Positions 12,161-22,637 are shown, counted from the stretch's first letter. The stretch is 64,000 nt of DNA from Atherix ibis (GCA_958298945.1 OY282606.1:87923696-87987695); one strand, 5' to 3'. The notes: generated from the letters alone by a model not told the origin. A program made the numbers and translations.

Positions 12161-12453
12161 GGTGTTATTTTTTGGAAATTTGAATACCAAACACTGAAGA
12201 AATCACCCGCTATATTGCTCCATGACTAAAAATATCTTCATATAAAAAATAATTCCTGTAAAAGATCTGCATTGCCATTGCTTTATTAAATCATCCCTTT
12301 ATAAGAGGTGCTATTTGGATCTGGTTTTGGATTAGCTATAATGTAACAGTTTCAGGTGTATTTAAATTATACTTTAAATGAATAGAATTACTAAATTTTT
12401 AGTATAAAAATTAATAAAAACTAAAATGTGCAATTAATTAAAATATAATTATA
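12161..12453. other. interval downstream of the antimicrobial peptide gene
   Basis: A/T-rich spacer between the DD41D relic and the poly(A) signal of the antimicrobial gene. No feature seen. Confidence 0.4.
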
Positions 12454-12459
12454 TTTATT
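12454..12459 (-). terminator. poly(A) signal AATAAA of the antimicrobial gene
   Basis: The minus strand reads AATAAA about 70 nt beyond the stop codon at 12529, a normal 3'-UTR length for a small insect secreted-peptide gene. Confidence 0.6.
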
Positions 12460-12528
12460 AAAGTATCTAGTTTAGTTAAAGAAAATTTTTACAAATATGT
12501 ACAGATTAGGTAACATCACAACAAATAT

Positions 12529-12930
12529 TTAGAATCGGTGTGTAAATGAGAGTCCACCTCCAAAGTTTGGTCGTTGAGTTCCCATCATTCCCCCATAGTG
12601 TCGTTGATAGAAAGCATTTCCATCCAAAGTAGTCCTTCCATCACGGCTCTCATACATTCGTCCTCCCAAATTAGCTTGTACATCGGTTCCATAGCCATGT
12701 TGGTTATAAACATCGAGTCCAACATTTTGTCGTTTCTGTCGGTTGTAAGTTAAAACTGATTCTGGATTGTATAGGTCCGCTTCCAAACTTCTTCTAGTCC
12801 TCAACAGTTCGTCGACTTCATCTGCACTCAAAATGACCGCTTGATAGGCAGGCTCCTCTTCGTAAAGTGGAAGTGTGAATGCTTGGCAAAAAGCTACCAA
12901 AGCCAAAAGAATAATTACTTTTCCGAACAT
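12529..12930 (-). CDS. diptericin/attacin-like antimicrobial peptide precursor
   Basis: A 133-residue secreted precursor, intronless and intact. Residues 1-17 are a signal peptide ending AFCQA. Residues 18-67 are an acidic propeptide with two furin-type sites, RTRR (44-47) and RQKR (64-67). Residues 68-133 are a 66-residue mature peptide with 13 Gly, starting with Gln (possible pyroglutamate) and ending in FGGGLSFTHRF. The mature part shows the diptericin/attacin C-terminal pattern: V.A, S.DGR..L.G, Q.HYGG, G..P..G.S.T.RF. Such peptides are induced by bacterial infection and act outside the cell on Gram-negative bacteria (family knowledge). An upstream in-frame ATG at 12978 would hide the signal peptide behind 16 extra residues. 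It lies 5' of the predicted transcription start, so I chose the ATG at 12930. The exact subfamily (diptericin, short attacin, Edin-like) is open. Confidence 0.85.
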   Translation of the reverse strand: MFGKVIILLALVAFCQAFTLPLYEEEPAYQAVILSADEVDELLRTRRSLEADLYNPESVLTYNRQKRQNVGLDVYNQHGYGTDVQANLGGRMYESRDGRTTLDGNAFYQRHYGGMMGTQRPNFGGGLSFTHRF

Positions 12931-12966
12931 GTTGCTGGATTTGTATTTAGGTGATGCGCTGTTAAG

Positions 12967-12972
12967 AACTGA
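12967..12972 (-). promoter_or_regulatory. initiator TCAGTT, predicted transcription start
   Basis: A consensus arthropod initiator on the minus strand with the A (+1) at 12970, 34 bp downstream of the TATA box. It predicts a 5'-UTR of about 40 nt ahead of the ATG at 12930. Confidence 0.6.
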
Positions 12973-12997
12973 TACCATTTTCTGATCGAAAGATGCT

Positions 12998-13004
12998 TTT
13001 TATA
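12998..13004 (-). promoter_or_regulatory. TATA box (TATAAAA) of the antimicrobial gene
   Basis: TATAAAA on the minus strand, starting 34 bp before the predicted +1. This is slightly longer than the usual 30-31 bp but compatible with a TATA/initiator promoter typical of inducible insect immune genes. Confidence 0.65.
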
Positions 13005-13034
13005 GTCAATTCGAGATTATTTTTCTTACGGTTT

Positions 13035-13066
13035 GGGAGTCTTTGACAAGTGGTAAGGGTTCTTTT
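13035..13066 (+). promoter_or_regulatory. paired kappa-B-type motifs upstream of the antimicrobial gene
   Basis: GGGAGTCTTT (13035-13044) matches the insect NF-kappa-B consensus GGGRNYYYYY exactly. GGGTTCTTTT (13057-13066) deviates at one position. Both lie 65-96 bp upstream of the predicted start, on the plus strand (opposite to the gene), where Rel/Relish sites commonly sit in fly immune promoters. Function is inferred from motif and position only. Confidence 0.5.
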
Positions 13067-13139
13067 TTTAAAATTACCTTTTCCCATATTTATTTACCCG
13101 CATTTTGATATACAGCATCAGAGCCTGTTATTTACTCGG

Positions 13140-13146
13140 CTTATCA
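13140..13146 (-). promoter_or_regulatory. GATA-type motif TGATAAG
   Basis: TGATAAG reads in the gene's direction about 170 bp upstream of the predicted start. GATA sites near kappa-B sites are known in fat-body-expressed fly antimicrobial genes. The motif is short and could be chance. Confidence 0.35.
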
Positions 13147-13548
13147 GTACAGCGGCTGACACTTGACATTTTCTTATACTCATCATAATGTTCAGTCAAC
13201 GATGATCTATAAAATTCTACTTCTAGTCGAATGAGTTGAATGAATTCGACCAAATAATTTATAATTAATTACACGCTCAGTAAAGATTTGTTTTACTGAA
13301 TAATTATTTATTTGTGTTTACTTTATGACCATGTGGATCCCCATACTTGGGAAAGAAATTTTCGATAGAAAATTTTAATAAATCCCCCTTTTACTTTTAT
13401 TTGTGTTTACTTTATGGCCATGTGAAACGAAAGAAATTTTCGCTAGAAAATTTTAATAAATCCCCCTTTTAAGATTGAGTCGTAAAGTTTGTCTGAACTG
13501 TCTTATTATAAAAAATAATTTTCGCTTAGAAAAAGCATCAGTTTTCTA
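13147..13548. other. further upstream region of the antimicrobial gene
   Basis: No gene. An imperfect direct repeat is present: a block beginning TTTGTGTTTACTTTATG and ending AAATTTTAATAAATCCCCC occurs at about 13311-13388 and again at 13400-13467. Confidence 0.45.
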
Positions 13549-13800
13549 CTAATTTCCTTGAGAAAAAGAAATCGTACAACATATACGACGATATTTTATG
13601 TATAATTTTATACACTTTCGTAATTTTTTTGTATTTTTGAAAAATTTTAAACCAAACGCTTTAAAAATTACCCGTGAGTTTCCTTGGGCAGCTATACATC
13701 GGCGGAGGCGTTGGAAGTCTTCAACTGACATCACCTTTAGCCTCTCGGTTACATTCCTTTGATCTTAGATAATAAAAAAAAGTCACACGGGTTTGAAAAG
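13549..13800 (-). pseudogene. mariner transposase C-terminal relic
   Basis: The minus strand encodes NVTERLKVMSVEDFQRLRRC followed by AAQGN. This fits the last helices of mariner transposases (TEHLKALTVEDFQxCFxxW...CIAAxGDYF-like). The catalytic core is missing. The octamer array starts about 25 bp beyond it. Confidence 0.55.
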
Positions 13801-13824
13801 GTGGGAGGGGACGAGAGTAAAACT

Positions 13825-14570
13825 CCAACAAACTAACAAACCAACAAACTAACAAACCATCAAACCAACAAACAAACAAACCAACAAACCAACAAACCAG
13901 CAAACCAACAAACCAACAAACTAACAAACCAACAAACCAACAAACTAACAAACCAACAAACCAACAAACCAACAAACCAGCAAACCAACAAACCAATAAA
14001 CAAACAAACCAACAAACGAACAAACCAACAAACCAACAAACCAACAAACAAACAAACCAACAAACCAATAAATAAACAAACCAACAAACGAACAAACCAA
14101 CAAACCAACAAACCAACAAACAAACAAACCAACAAACTAACAAACCAACAAACCAACAAACCAACAAACCAACAAACCAACAAACAAACAAACCGACAAA
14201 CCAACAAAGCAACAAACCAACAAACCATCAAACCAACAAACCAACAAACCAACAAAACCAACAAACCAGCAAACCAACAAACCAACAAACTAACAAACCA
14301 ACAAACCAACAAACCAACAAACAAACAAACTAACAAACCAACAAACTAACAAACCAACAAACCAACAAACCAACAAACTACCAAACCAACAAACAAATAA
14401 ACCAACAAACCGACAAACCAACAAACCAACAAACCAACAAACCAACAAACCAACAAACCAACAAACCAACAAACTACCAAACCAACAAACAAATAAACCA
14501 ACAAACCAACAAATCAACAAACCAGCAAACCAACAAACCAACAAACCAACAAACCAACAAACCAACAAAA
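13825..14570. repeat. octamer array (CCAACAAA)n, 746 bp
   Basis: About 93 tandem copies of an 8-bp unit, CCAACAAA, with variants such as CTAACAAA, CAAACAAA, CCAGCAAA, CGAACAAA and CTACCAAA. The top strand is almost pure A and C. Variant patterns recur at multiples of 8: a CCAATAAA...CGAACAAA block repeats 72 bp apart (about 13993 and 14065), and a CTACCAAA...CAAATAAA block 96 bp apart (about 14377 and 14473), so higher-order duplication occurred. The long minus-strand open frames are artefacts: 8 and 3 are coprime, so every frame yields the same octapeptide cycle with no stop. Confidence 0.95.
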
Positions 14571-17500
14571 ATGGTAAAGTGTCCGCAATGTTTGCACTTC
14601 TGAGATGAAGAATCTTTTTTCCCACCCTTTCGAGGATTTATTTAAATAAAACTTGTTTGACATTTTGTTCTGGCGTCACCAATTCTTTTTGAACATGCCG
14701 ACTACTATCCTAAATACAAATGAATTCCTTTTAAACGTTTTAACTACTGTCCCAAAAAGAAATCTGGGTCATTTTTGATTCTATTGAGAAGTTAAAGGCT
14801 GAATCGTAAGGCAATTAAAATTTAACTGAATACTCATACTTCAATATTAATAAATGGTCTGACTTCATAAGAGCCCCGAACGTATTCCACATTTTGATCA
14901 TTTTTAGATATTAAGGTCTCCTACACTAAGGTTCGTGATCTACTGCTTTTCGATTCTCTAAAAACGCTTTAGTAATGTCAGTCTCATTACATTTTGCCAT
15001 ACCTCGTCTTCTGGGTAAAAAGTACTAAAATTCGGATGATTTTTATAACAATTTGAGTTCTCATACTTGTAAATTCTTTTTAATATTATAATTATTGTAA
15101 AAGAAATTTTTGTATTGAACTTAAAGAGGAAAATATTTTAATTAAAATTTTTATTAAAAACTAATCAGTAACAATATAATCCTTCGTAACGATAAGAACA
15201 TGGTCTGATAAGGACAGATTATGTAAATAAGAGGTATTTTGCGAAAATTTTCTAAGGATAATTGTTTATAAATTTCTGGACAATAAGCAATATTAGTTTT
15301 TCAAAAATTGTAAGTTGTTAAATGTTTAAAACTATTTTTAATATTAGCCACATTTATTTGGTTACTAGACTAGTATTAAGAAGTTTTTAAGAATAAGTTT
15401 TGTCAAGCACTCTTGTAGACATGATTTATTTAGTAATGCAGTTCAGCAAATGTGTGCACGAGTAAGTGAAAGTTTTAAAAGTTATAAAGTACTATACGTT
15501 CACGTCTAAGCACACTCGAAAACTTGAATCATACCATTATAGACGTACTCGTAAGTATATAAAAAGCAGTCTATAAATAAGACTATTCCTCAGAGACCTG
15601 GATAGTTTTCCGGTCAGTGGCTAACAATGGCAGAATAACTTGAAATGCACTCACAATTACTAAAAGCATGGCGGAAAGCCAACAGGAATTTTAACTGTCC
15701 AACTTCAAATGAAACTCCAAAGAAAATGCCAGCAACTAATGGGAGTAAGTAGACACAACCGAATCCGCACTATCCCAATAAAATTGTTAAGAGACATCAG
15801 GATGAGAAATGGGGATAATAATGGTACTGGATAGGGGAAGGTTCGTGTAGATTGGACAATAAGGGGGAGCACCGAAATATGAGCTCCATAATTCAAAGAG
15901 TTGAATCGAAGCCAAAACAGTTTGCCATCCGTGTAAGTGCGGAATGTAACCTGATCTAAAAGGTACAAAGCACAATGCACAAAGCAATGATTACAATTGT
16001 GTGCACCATATTACACTTAACTGCAGTGCACATCTTTGGTCTAAAACCACACAATGGTCATATTCAGGTATTTCTCTCCATATTTTGGCGCATACACGTA
16101 GATGGATCAGGATATTCTCATATACAGATGACATTATCAAAATTCTAAGCATCTTTTGTACATTATGTCAAATGAAAATTGGATGATTTTCTATTAAAAT
16201 AATGCATATTTTTCGATTCGGCTATTTCCGTATTTAACCTGTGGTCGTCTATGAATTTAATTTAATTAGTTAATAGTTAAATTTATAGAAACAATATGAA
16301 ATATTCAAAAATACGAAGACAATCAATTGTTTGCTATATCCGGTATGTTTAAAATATTTTGTACAATTAAATTAGGGGTTGATTTTGGAGATATACACTT
16401 ACTTGAATTTTGCAAAAAATACTACAATAATTCTGTGTGCTTTTGCTCTATTATTCGTCATTTAGTTTAATTTTTAGAAAAATTCTAAATAAACGTAATA
16501 TTTTTAATAATTTAAAAATTTTATTATAAGTAAATAATTATTTACACCTTTAGTTTTCTGCGAGTAAGCTGTCTCTGTTTTATTCATTTATTTAAAAATA
16601 AATTTCACAATTTGTTTATAAATTTAAAAATAAAAATGCTTATTAGTAATATATATTTTTTAATTTAAAAGAGTACCCGAACATTTTGGACTTTATTGTT
16701 TCATACTCAATTTTGATATTCGTTGACAATTAAAATTTAAGTAAACTAGATTTGGGAGATCAAAATTTTAATGTATTGAATGCCTTTAAAATTAAATAAT
16801 TAAAAATATTCTTACCTAATTTTTTTCTTTGTGCAAAGATATTTTAAAGATTCTTAATTTGGCAAATTAAAAGATTGGAACTACAGGTATCATGTTATAG
16901 AAAAACTTGCCTTATTTATATTCTGTTATAAAAATACTACTTTTCATTTTATAATATGTTTATCTATAAATGTAAATAGATATAAAAGTTTATACATAAA
17001 TTATTTAAGTTGATAATTGAATTTCTCTTAATTCATGCACGACATTGTCCACCACTGACGGATTTTCAATTTTACTGAAAGACTAAACCCCAACAACCCC
17101 AAGTATGGAAAACCGCACAACATTTTGAGCACATCTGGTTGAATTGAAAATTTCATAAAATCAATGTGAAAACTGTGCAAAAATATTTTCCATTTTATGG
17201 TGAATGTTTTTTTTTTTTTTTTTGATTTTATTGTCGGGCATAAATAGAATTATGGAAAACTATATTGGTATGGAATTTATATTCAACTTTGTTAATTGAA
17301 TTTTTGAAAATATAATTTAAACTATATTTGGTTTGTTATTTTTCAGATAACAATTATTGACTAGTTTTTAATTAAAAAATGAATATAAAATGTAAAATTT
17401 AGTTTGTTTTTCAATTAGATTTGTGTGAAATTAGATTTTTTTTTCTTCAAAATATTTACATAACCGAGCATTATTTTTTTTTATTTGTATTTGCATACAC

Positions 17501-17879
17501 GTAAGACTAGGTATTTTTTATAGATCTTATTTATAAACACTTTTTTGATGAATTGGTATGATTATTTTATATTAATATGTCCTTCATAAGGACTAATGTT
17601 ATTATGAAGAGCATTATCTCCTGTCTGCCCTATTAAATAACAGATTAAGTTCAATGAATTTGGAAAAGATTCTCATTTAATAATGCAAGCCCATCATGGT
17701 TTTCCGTTTTCCATTTATTAATCTATTATTCACCTCATATTTTTACATTATACTGGATATAATAATCCTTAAGGAGTTAATACAAATATTGATAGAATTC
17801 TATTTTAATAAAATTAACAAAATATATAATAAGAAAATTTGCTACGCCTAATTTACAGAAACTAAAAATATAATTATCC
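14571..17879. other. unassigned A/T-rich interval
   Basis: No gene could be supported. Between about 15650 and 16030 the minus strand gives hydrophobic open stretches in shifting frames, with an acceptor-like pyrimidine-AG before 15945. This may be a decayed membrane-protein exon, but no family is recognisable. A poly(T) run lies at about 17207-17223. Confidence 0.4.
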
Positions 17880-18698
17880 ATATTTAAAATACCAAAAATG
17901 CTCCTGGATTTGATGTGATAACTGGCTAAAACATGAAAGAACTCTGAGAAGTGGGCTACCTAAAGCTTTAGCTCATTATTAATGATTGCTTCAGATTAAA
18001 ATATGTACTCAAACTTTAAAAAATCAGCTAAGTGATCCTTGTACCAAAACCAAAAAAGCCACACACAGGATATAAAATCTTATTGACCCTTTTCTCGACT
18101 ATCCAAAATGGCAAAATTTTCTTAAAAGTTGTTCCTGAGAACGATCTTACCTACTATCAAAGAAAGAGATCTCATTCTAACTCATTAGTTTGGCTTCAGA
18201 GAGAGAAAGACACTCCACTATAGATCAACTATATAGAATTATTTTATTTTGTTTGGTAGAATAAAAAAAAAGCTCCAGAAAAGAAAATGGTGTGCCCAGC
18301 AATCTTCCTGGTTGTTGCGCAAGCATTTGACAAGGTATGATATAAAAGGCTTATTTACAACCTGCATATAAATCTGAAAGAACAATTCTTCAAATTTCTC
18401 TCTTCTAATATTTCAGAGATACAGCTTAGAGTCAGGTATGGTACAGCATATTCTGACCTTAAAGATATAAAAGCAGGAGAACCTCGAGGGAGCGTACTAA
18501 GACCTATCCTGTACTTATTATATACAAGAGATATCGCAGAAAATGATGAAATATTAATGGCTACATTTACAGATAATATCGCAATAATGGCGGTAGATTC
18601 ATCTATTAAAAGAACCACTAAAAAAAACTGCAGAATGCATTAACTAAGGTCAGATCAGCTCACATTACCTTTACCTACAGAAAAGTTGATCCTATATA
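17880..18698 (+). pseudogene. Jockey-like reverse transcriptase relic, 5' half
   Basis: Plus-strand fragments match the Jockey-like family in order: KNAPGFDVITG (about 17897), VILVPKPKKP (18032 onward), a fingers remnant, and from about 18360 a palm region with IKAGEPRGSVLRPILYLLYT and ATFTDNIAIM (a decayed YADD box). Many stops and frameshifts. The frame runs into a mariner at 18699 and resumes beyond 19752. Confidence 0.7.
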
Positions 18699-19752
18699 TT
18701 AGGTGTAGTAAAAAGATGGCCATTATTTTGCCAATAGATGGCTTTAGGAGTCTGTAACTCCCGTTGTAAAAGTGCGATCGGGTTGCACTAGATTGCGTTA
18801 GAAAGATAAGATTTCGTACTAAAAAAGCTTCTGATACAGTTTTGTGATTACTGGACTCAGTATTTTTTTAGCACGCGATATTTACAATTTTTCTTCGATA
18901 AAGCCGAAAATGTCGATAAAATAATGGAAATCGTCGAGTCCGACCGTCACGTAAGCACTGTTTCGATTGCCCAGGAGCTAAACATTGCACAAAAAACCGT
19001 TTGGAACCACTTAAATAAGGCTGGATACAAAAAGAAGCTCGATGTATGGGTGCCACACGAGTTATTGCAAAAAAAACCTCATGGACCGAGTTTCCATCTG
19101 CGAATCGCTGCTGAATCGCAACAATATCGATCCATTTCTGAAGTGGATGGTTACTGGTGATGAAAAGTGGGTCAATTACGATAACGTCAAGCGACAACGG
19201 TCGTGGTCAAATCGCGGTCACCCGGCGCAAACGGCGGTCAAGCCAGGATTGACAGCCAGGAAGGTTTTGCTGTGTGTTTGGTGGGACTGGCAGGGAATCA
19301 TCTACTATGAGCTGCTCCCCTACTGCCGAACTCTTAATTCGGACCTATACTGTCAACAATTGGACCGTCCGAAAGAAGCAATCGCCCAGAAGCGGCCAGC
19401 TTTGGCCAATAGGAGAGGAATTGTATTCCATCAGGACCTTGGTTGGGATGTTCTTATGCATCCACCTTATAGTCCGGACCTGTCACCAAGTGATTACCAC
19501 CTCTTCCTGTCTATGGCGAATGATTTTGCAGGTTAAAAATTCGCCTCAAGAGAAGATTGTGAAAATCGACTGTCCCAGTTTTTTGCCAATAGGGACGAGG
19601 GTTTCTATGAGAGAGGCATTATGAAATTACTTCCAAAATGGCAACAAGTTATCAAACAAAACGGTGCATATTTGACCTAAATCGTATTTTTCTATCTATG
19701 CTAAATAAAACCTTCAATTTAATGCTAATGGATTTCTTTTTACTACACCTTA
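18699..19752 (+). mobile_element. mariner element inserted in a Jockey-like LINE
   Basis: Terminal repeats TTAGGTGTAGTAAAAAGA (left) and the inverse of TAAGGTGTAGTAAAAAGA (right) sit within a TATA/TA context at both ends. At 1054 bp the copy is internally shortened. The interrupted LINE reads through on either side, so the mariner arrived later. Confidence 0.88.
18900..19680 (+). pseudogene. mariner transposase (DD34D type), deleted between the last two Asp residues
   Basis: A plus-strand transposase missing its first helix-turn-helix. It continues with a second helix-turn-helix (VSTVSIAQELNIAQKTVWNH), then WVPHELLQKN, TGDEKWV (first Asp), CVWWDWQGIIYYELLP, VFHQD (second Asp), PPYSPDLSPSDYH (third Asp) and the C-terminal FFANRDEGFYERGIMKLLP. 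The second and third Asp are 18 residues apart instead of 34: a 48-bp in-frame deletion has removed the helix between them. A stop in the SMANDFAG region and a frame change near 19042 add further damage. The sequence is closest to the mellifera/capitata-type mariners. Confidence 0.85.
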
Positions 19753-20215
19753 TATATTACCATTAATGGGCAAATTGTACCTTATGCCAATATAGCTACG
19801 TATCTATGTACCAAACTTAAATGTGGGAAACATGTAAAGAAGAAAAAAAATATAGAAAATTTTATAGGCTATTGAAGAGAACGTCTGAACTCTCTGCAGA
19901 ATAAAATCCTAATTTACAACTAAAAACTTAAGCCAGTTTGCATGTATGGTATCCAACTATGGCGTTATTCAAGCAAATCCAATATAAAAATAATAGAAAA
20001 GTACCAAAATAAAATAATACGTGGTATAGTAAATGCTCCATGATACAGAAGAAATAAAGATATTCAACGTGATTTGCAAGTTTATTCTGTTTGTGATGAA
20101 CATGATCAACGAACATGATCGACGATTGCATTCACACGAAAATCCTGCAATGAAAACGATTGTTGATGTGATCAACAAAGTACGTAATTTTAAAGGTACC
20201 CTCATGAATATGTAG
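19753..20215 (+). pseudogene. Jockey-like reverse transcriptase relic, 3' half
   Basis: Continues the LINE interrupted by the mariner. TINGQIVPYANIATYLCTKL corresponds to the family's LNGSxIPxxxxxRYLGL block. Next come a Lys-rich stretch and RKFYRLLKRTSELS, then KPVCMYGIQLWRYSSKSN, matching KPIWTYGLELWGSTKHSN of the 7.8-kb copy. The final block has IIRGIVNAP followed by IQRDLQV. Stops interrupt it. Confidence 0.7.
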
Positions 20216-20460
20216 TGATTTTTAACTTCTTTAAATTTAAAGAAAGATATGTCATTAGTCGATTTTAACTAAAATTGTTCATGGCACATTGCAGGAAGGA
20301 GTTTTTAATGGATTAGAGTCCCACACTATTAAGAGGAGTCCTTTCAATGCCCTTCGAGATTTTCAACTACCTATGTTAGAGAAAAAAAATGTTGAATTCA
20401 AAAATATTATAGCAATTATATTTTTGTTAAAATTAATTAATTCATATTTTTTAAGAGATC

Positions 20461-20660
20461 AAAAATATTCTATGAAAAATGTCCTTTTATAGAGTTAAAA
20501 TTCTATAGAAGGACATTTTTCATAGAGATCAAAAATATTCTATGAAAAATGTTCTTTTATAGGAAAAATGTCCTTTTATAGAGTTAAAATTCTATAAAAG
20601 AACATATTTTTTAAGAGATCAAAAATATTCTATGAAAAATGTCCTTTTATAGAGTTAAAA
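20461..20660. repeat. nested palindromes and direct repeats
   Basis: A unit of about 35-40 bp with the words AGAGATCAAAAATATTC and TGAAAAATGTCCTTTTATAG recurs three to four times in both orientations. Bases 20471-20524 form a near-perfect hairpin: the arm TATGAAAAATGTCCTTTTATAG pairs with CTATAGAAGGACATTTTTCATA around a 10-nt centre. It may be a decayed palindromic mobile element or cruciform-driven amplification. No coding content. Confidence 0.8.
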
Positions 20661-21942
20661 TTTTTGAAGTAAATCTTTCTAAAAATATTGACTGCTAATA
20701 TATTTTTTTGCAAATAAAACTGAACAATCTAAAAAAATTTATGAATGATTACTTTTTAATAAAATTATCTATGTTGATTGCATATTTAACATGTATTTTC
20801 TTTTAAACTATTCATAAAATGTATAGCTAACTTTATGATAAAACTACTATTGGTCAATAAAATTTTATATCGATCACATAATTTATAATATAGTAATTAT
20901 GCCAACTTATGATAATAGCAACTTGGTGGTTTTTTAATATACTATTTTATTCAAGAGCTTTAAATAATAAAAAAAAACTCACGACAAAAGAAAATAACAC
21001 AAAATAAAATATAGTTTTTAGTCCTCCAGCTAGAGAATCAAAAAAAAAAAAATAAGGGAAAATTCACAATCAGCATTTATTTTTAATGTTGAAAAAGAGT
21101 ATATGCTTTTCTGTACTAACTTCTCAAAAATGCAGTTGAAATTCTACTGCACTGACCAAATGAAATATTCAAAAAGAGAAAGTTATGAATATTTAAATAT
21201 GTTACATGGGAATGTCCTATATTCAGTATATTTTCATTTATTTCTGAATCGGGACTTTATGAATAGGGTAACCAAAAAGTATGAAATGTAAAAGAATAAA
21301 ATGAAAATACAACAACAAAAAATTCATTGAAATGTATAATAGTAAAATGTGAACTCGAAAGTTTTTGAATCCATTTCCTTTTCAGAACTTTACAACAGTG
21401 AAAACGATGAGGAAGTGCATTTCCTGAAATTGATAGCATTGCTTCATATTCAAATATCATTGAACTGGTATTCTTTTGATCAGACCTTCTTCTGTGAATG
21501 GAAATCGTGAAATACAAAGCCAATGTTTCCGCCTTGTTATATTTCCCTTATCTTTTCGAAAAGTTAAGAGAATACTTACAAATGTGTTCTATTTCTATGA
21601 TAGTTAGAGAAATGATTCTGCATTAAAATCAAAACTCATTATTTCTATTCTAATTAAAGTCTGATTTTAATATTCTATTGCAAATAATACCATTCATTCG
21701 CTTCTTACATAAAATTTCCATATCAAAATGTAACTTGTTTTCTGATAAATAATCAGTTGAAAGTTTCTAAATCTAAAGTTTATTAAGAAAATTTATTTTA
21801 AAATTAATTCAATTATTCATAAATTTCTTATATGTATATGTGTATTCTTTAAAAAGTTCATTGATAAAATAAATTTTTTATATATTTAAATGACTTTACT
21901 TAGAAGGAAATTTCTATAAAATAGTAGGGATGAAGAAGATAT
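20661..21942. other. A/T-rich interval, no gene seen
   Basis: Low-complexity stretches and short frames without similarity. Confidence 0.5.
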
Positions 21943-22460
21943 GACCAGAAAGTAATGAGGAAGATTTTTGTTGTTGTAATGATTTAATTTTATTTAACCT
22001 TGAACAGACGCACATCGGTGGAGGCTTTGTTTGTACCCCTTTGAAGCAGTGGTGGACGGCCACAATCCAGCTCTTCAATTATACTCTTTTGGTTATTATC
22101 GGCAGTAAAATAATGATATTCTTTCAAGAGTTTGTGAAAGTCCTAAACTGGAACTACCTTCGGATTCTCGGTTGCACTTCTTTGGTGTCAAAAGTTTTTG
22201 CTTTAGATGAATTTTTTAATAAAAATTGCTAATGACGATAGTCTCCATAGTTGAGCATACAAAAATCCTTTCAAGGATTTTATTAAAAAAGTTGCTAGTT
22301 TTACCTGGACGCGTATGAGCTTTTCGGCTCACTACTTATCAAACGCTTTATGTTACCGAAAAATATAAGTTCTTGGTTAGGAAACCTTGTGGATTCACTA
22401 AGCTTTACGCAGAATTTGATAGCACATCGTTCCTCATTTTTATATAACGCACTACAAAAA
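21943..22460 (-). pseudogene. mariner relic with internal deletion
   Basis: The left end begins ACCAGAAAGTAATGAGGAAG, like other relic termini near 2330 and 10975. On the minus strand, about 22370-22440 encodes EERCAIKFCVKLSESTRF, the N-terminal helix motif of this mariner group. The region near 21990-22050 holds the C-terminal remains. The catalytic middle is gone. Part of the same N-terminal block occurs near 32190. Confidence 0.5.
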
Positions 22461-22637
22461 TGCAAATTTACTTATATCACGCTATTGGAATTCGTCATAT
22501 CCTACTTAGAAATAGGTGTGTTGGGTTGCAATGGAGTGTCGAGGTGATGACAAGTTGGTTGGAGAAACACTCCGTCGACCTGATTCGCCTACTAACAGAA
22601 TGGCGACACATTTTTCCCGACTCATTGGATAACCACC

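Noticed and set aside
13825..14570. CRISPR-like or telomeric array
   Set aside because: Units are contiguous 8-mers with no spacers and do not match the insect telomeric unit TTAGG; it is a minisatellite in eukaryotic DNA.
13721..14625. Long minus-strand open frames rich in Cys-Trp-Phe-Val-Gly-Leu that look like a repetitive membrane protein
   Set aside because: They are translations of the 8-bp tandem array; all three frames give the same octapeptide cycle because no stop occurs in the unit. No start context or flanking coding sequence.
15650..16030. Hydrophobic minus-strand frames suggesting a receptor or transporter exon
   Set aside because: The reading frame shifts repeatedly and no family motif is recognisable; not supportable as a gene.
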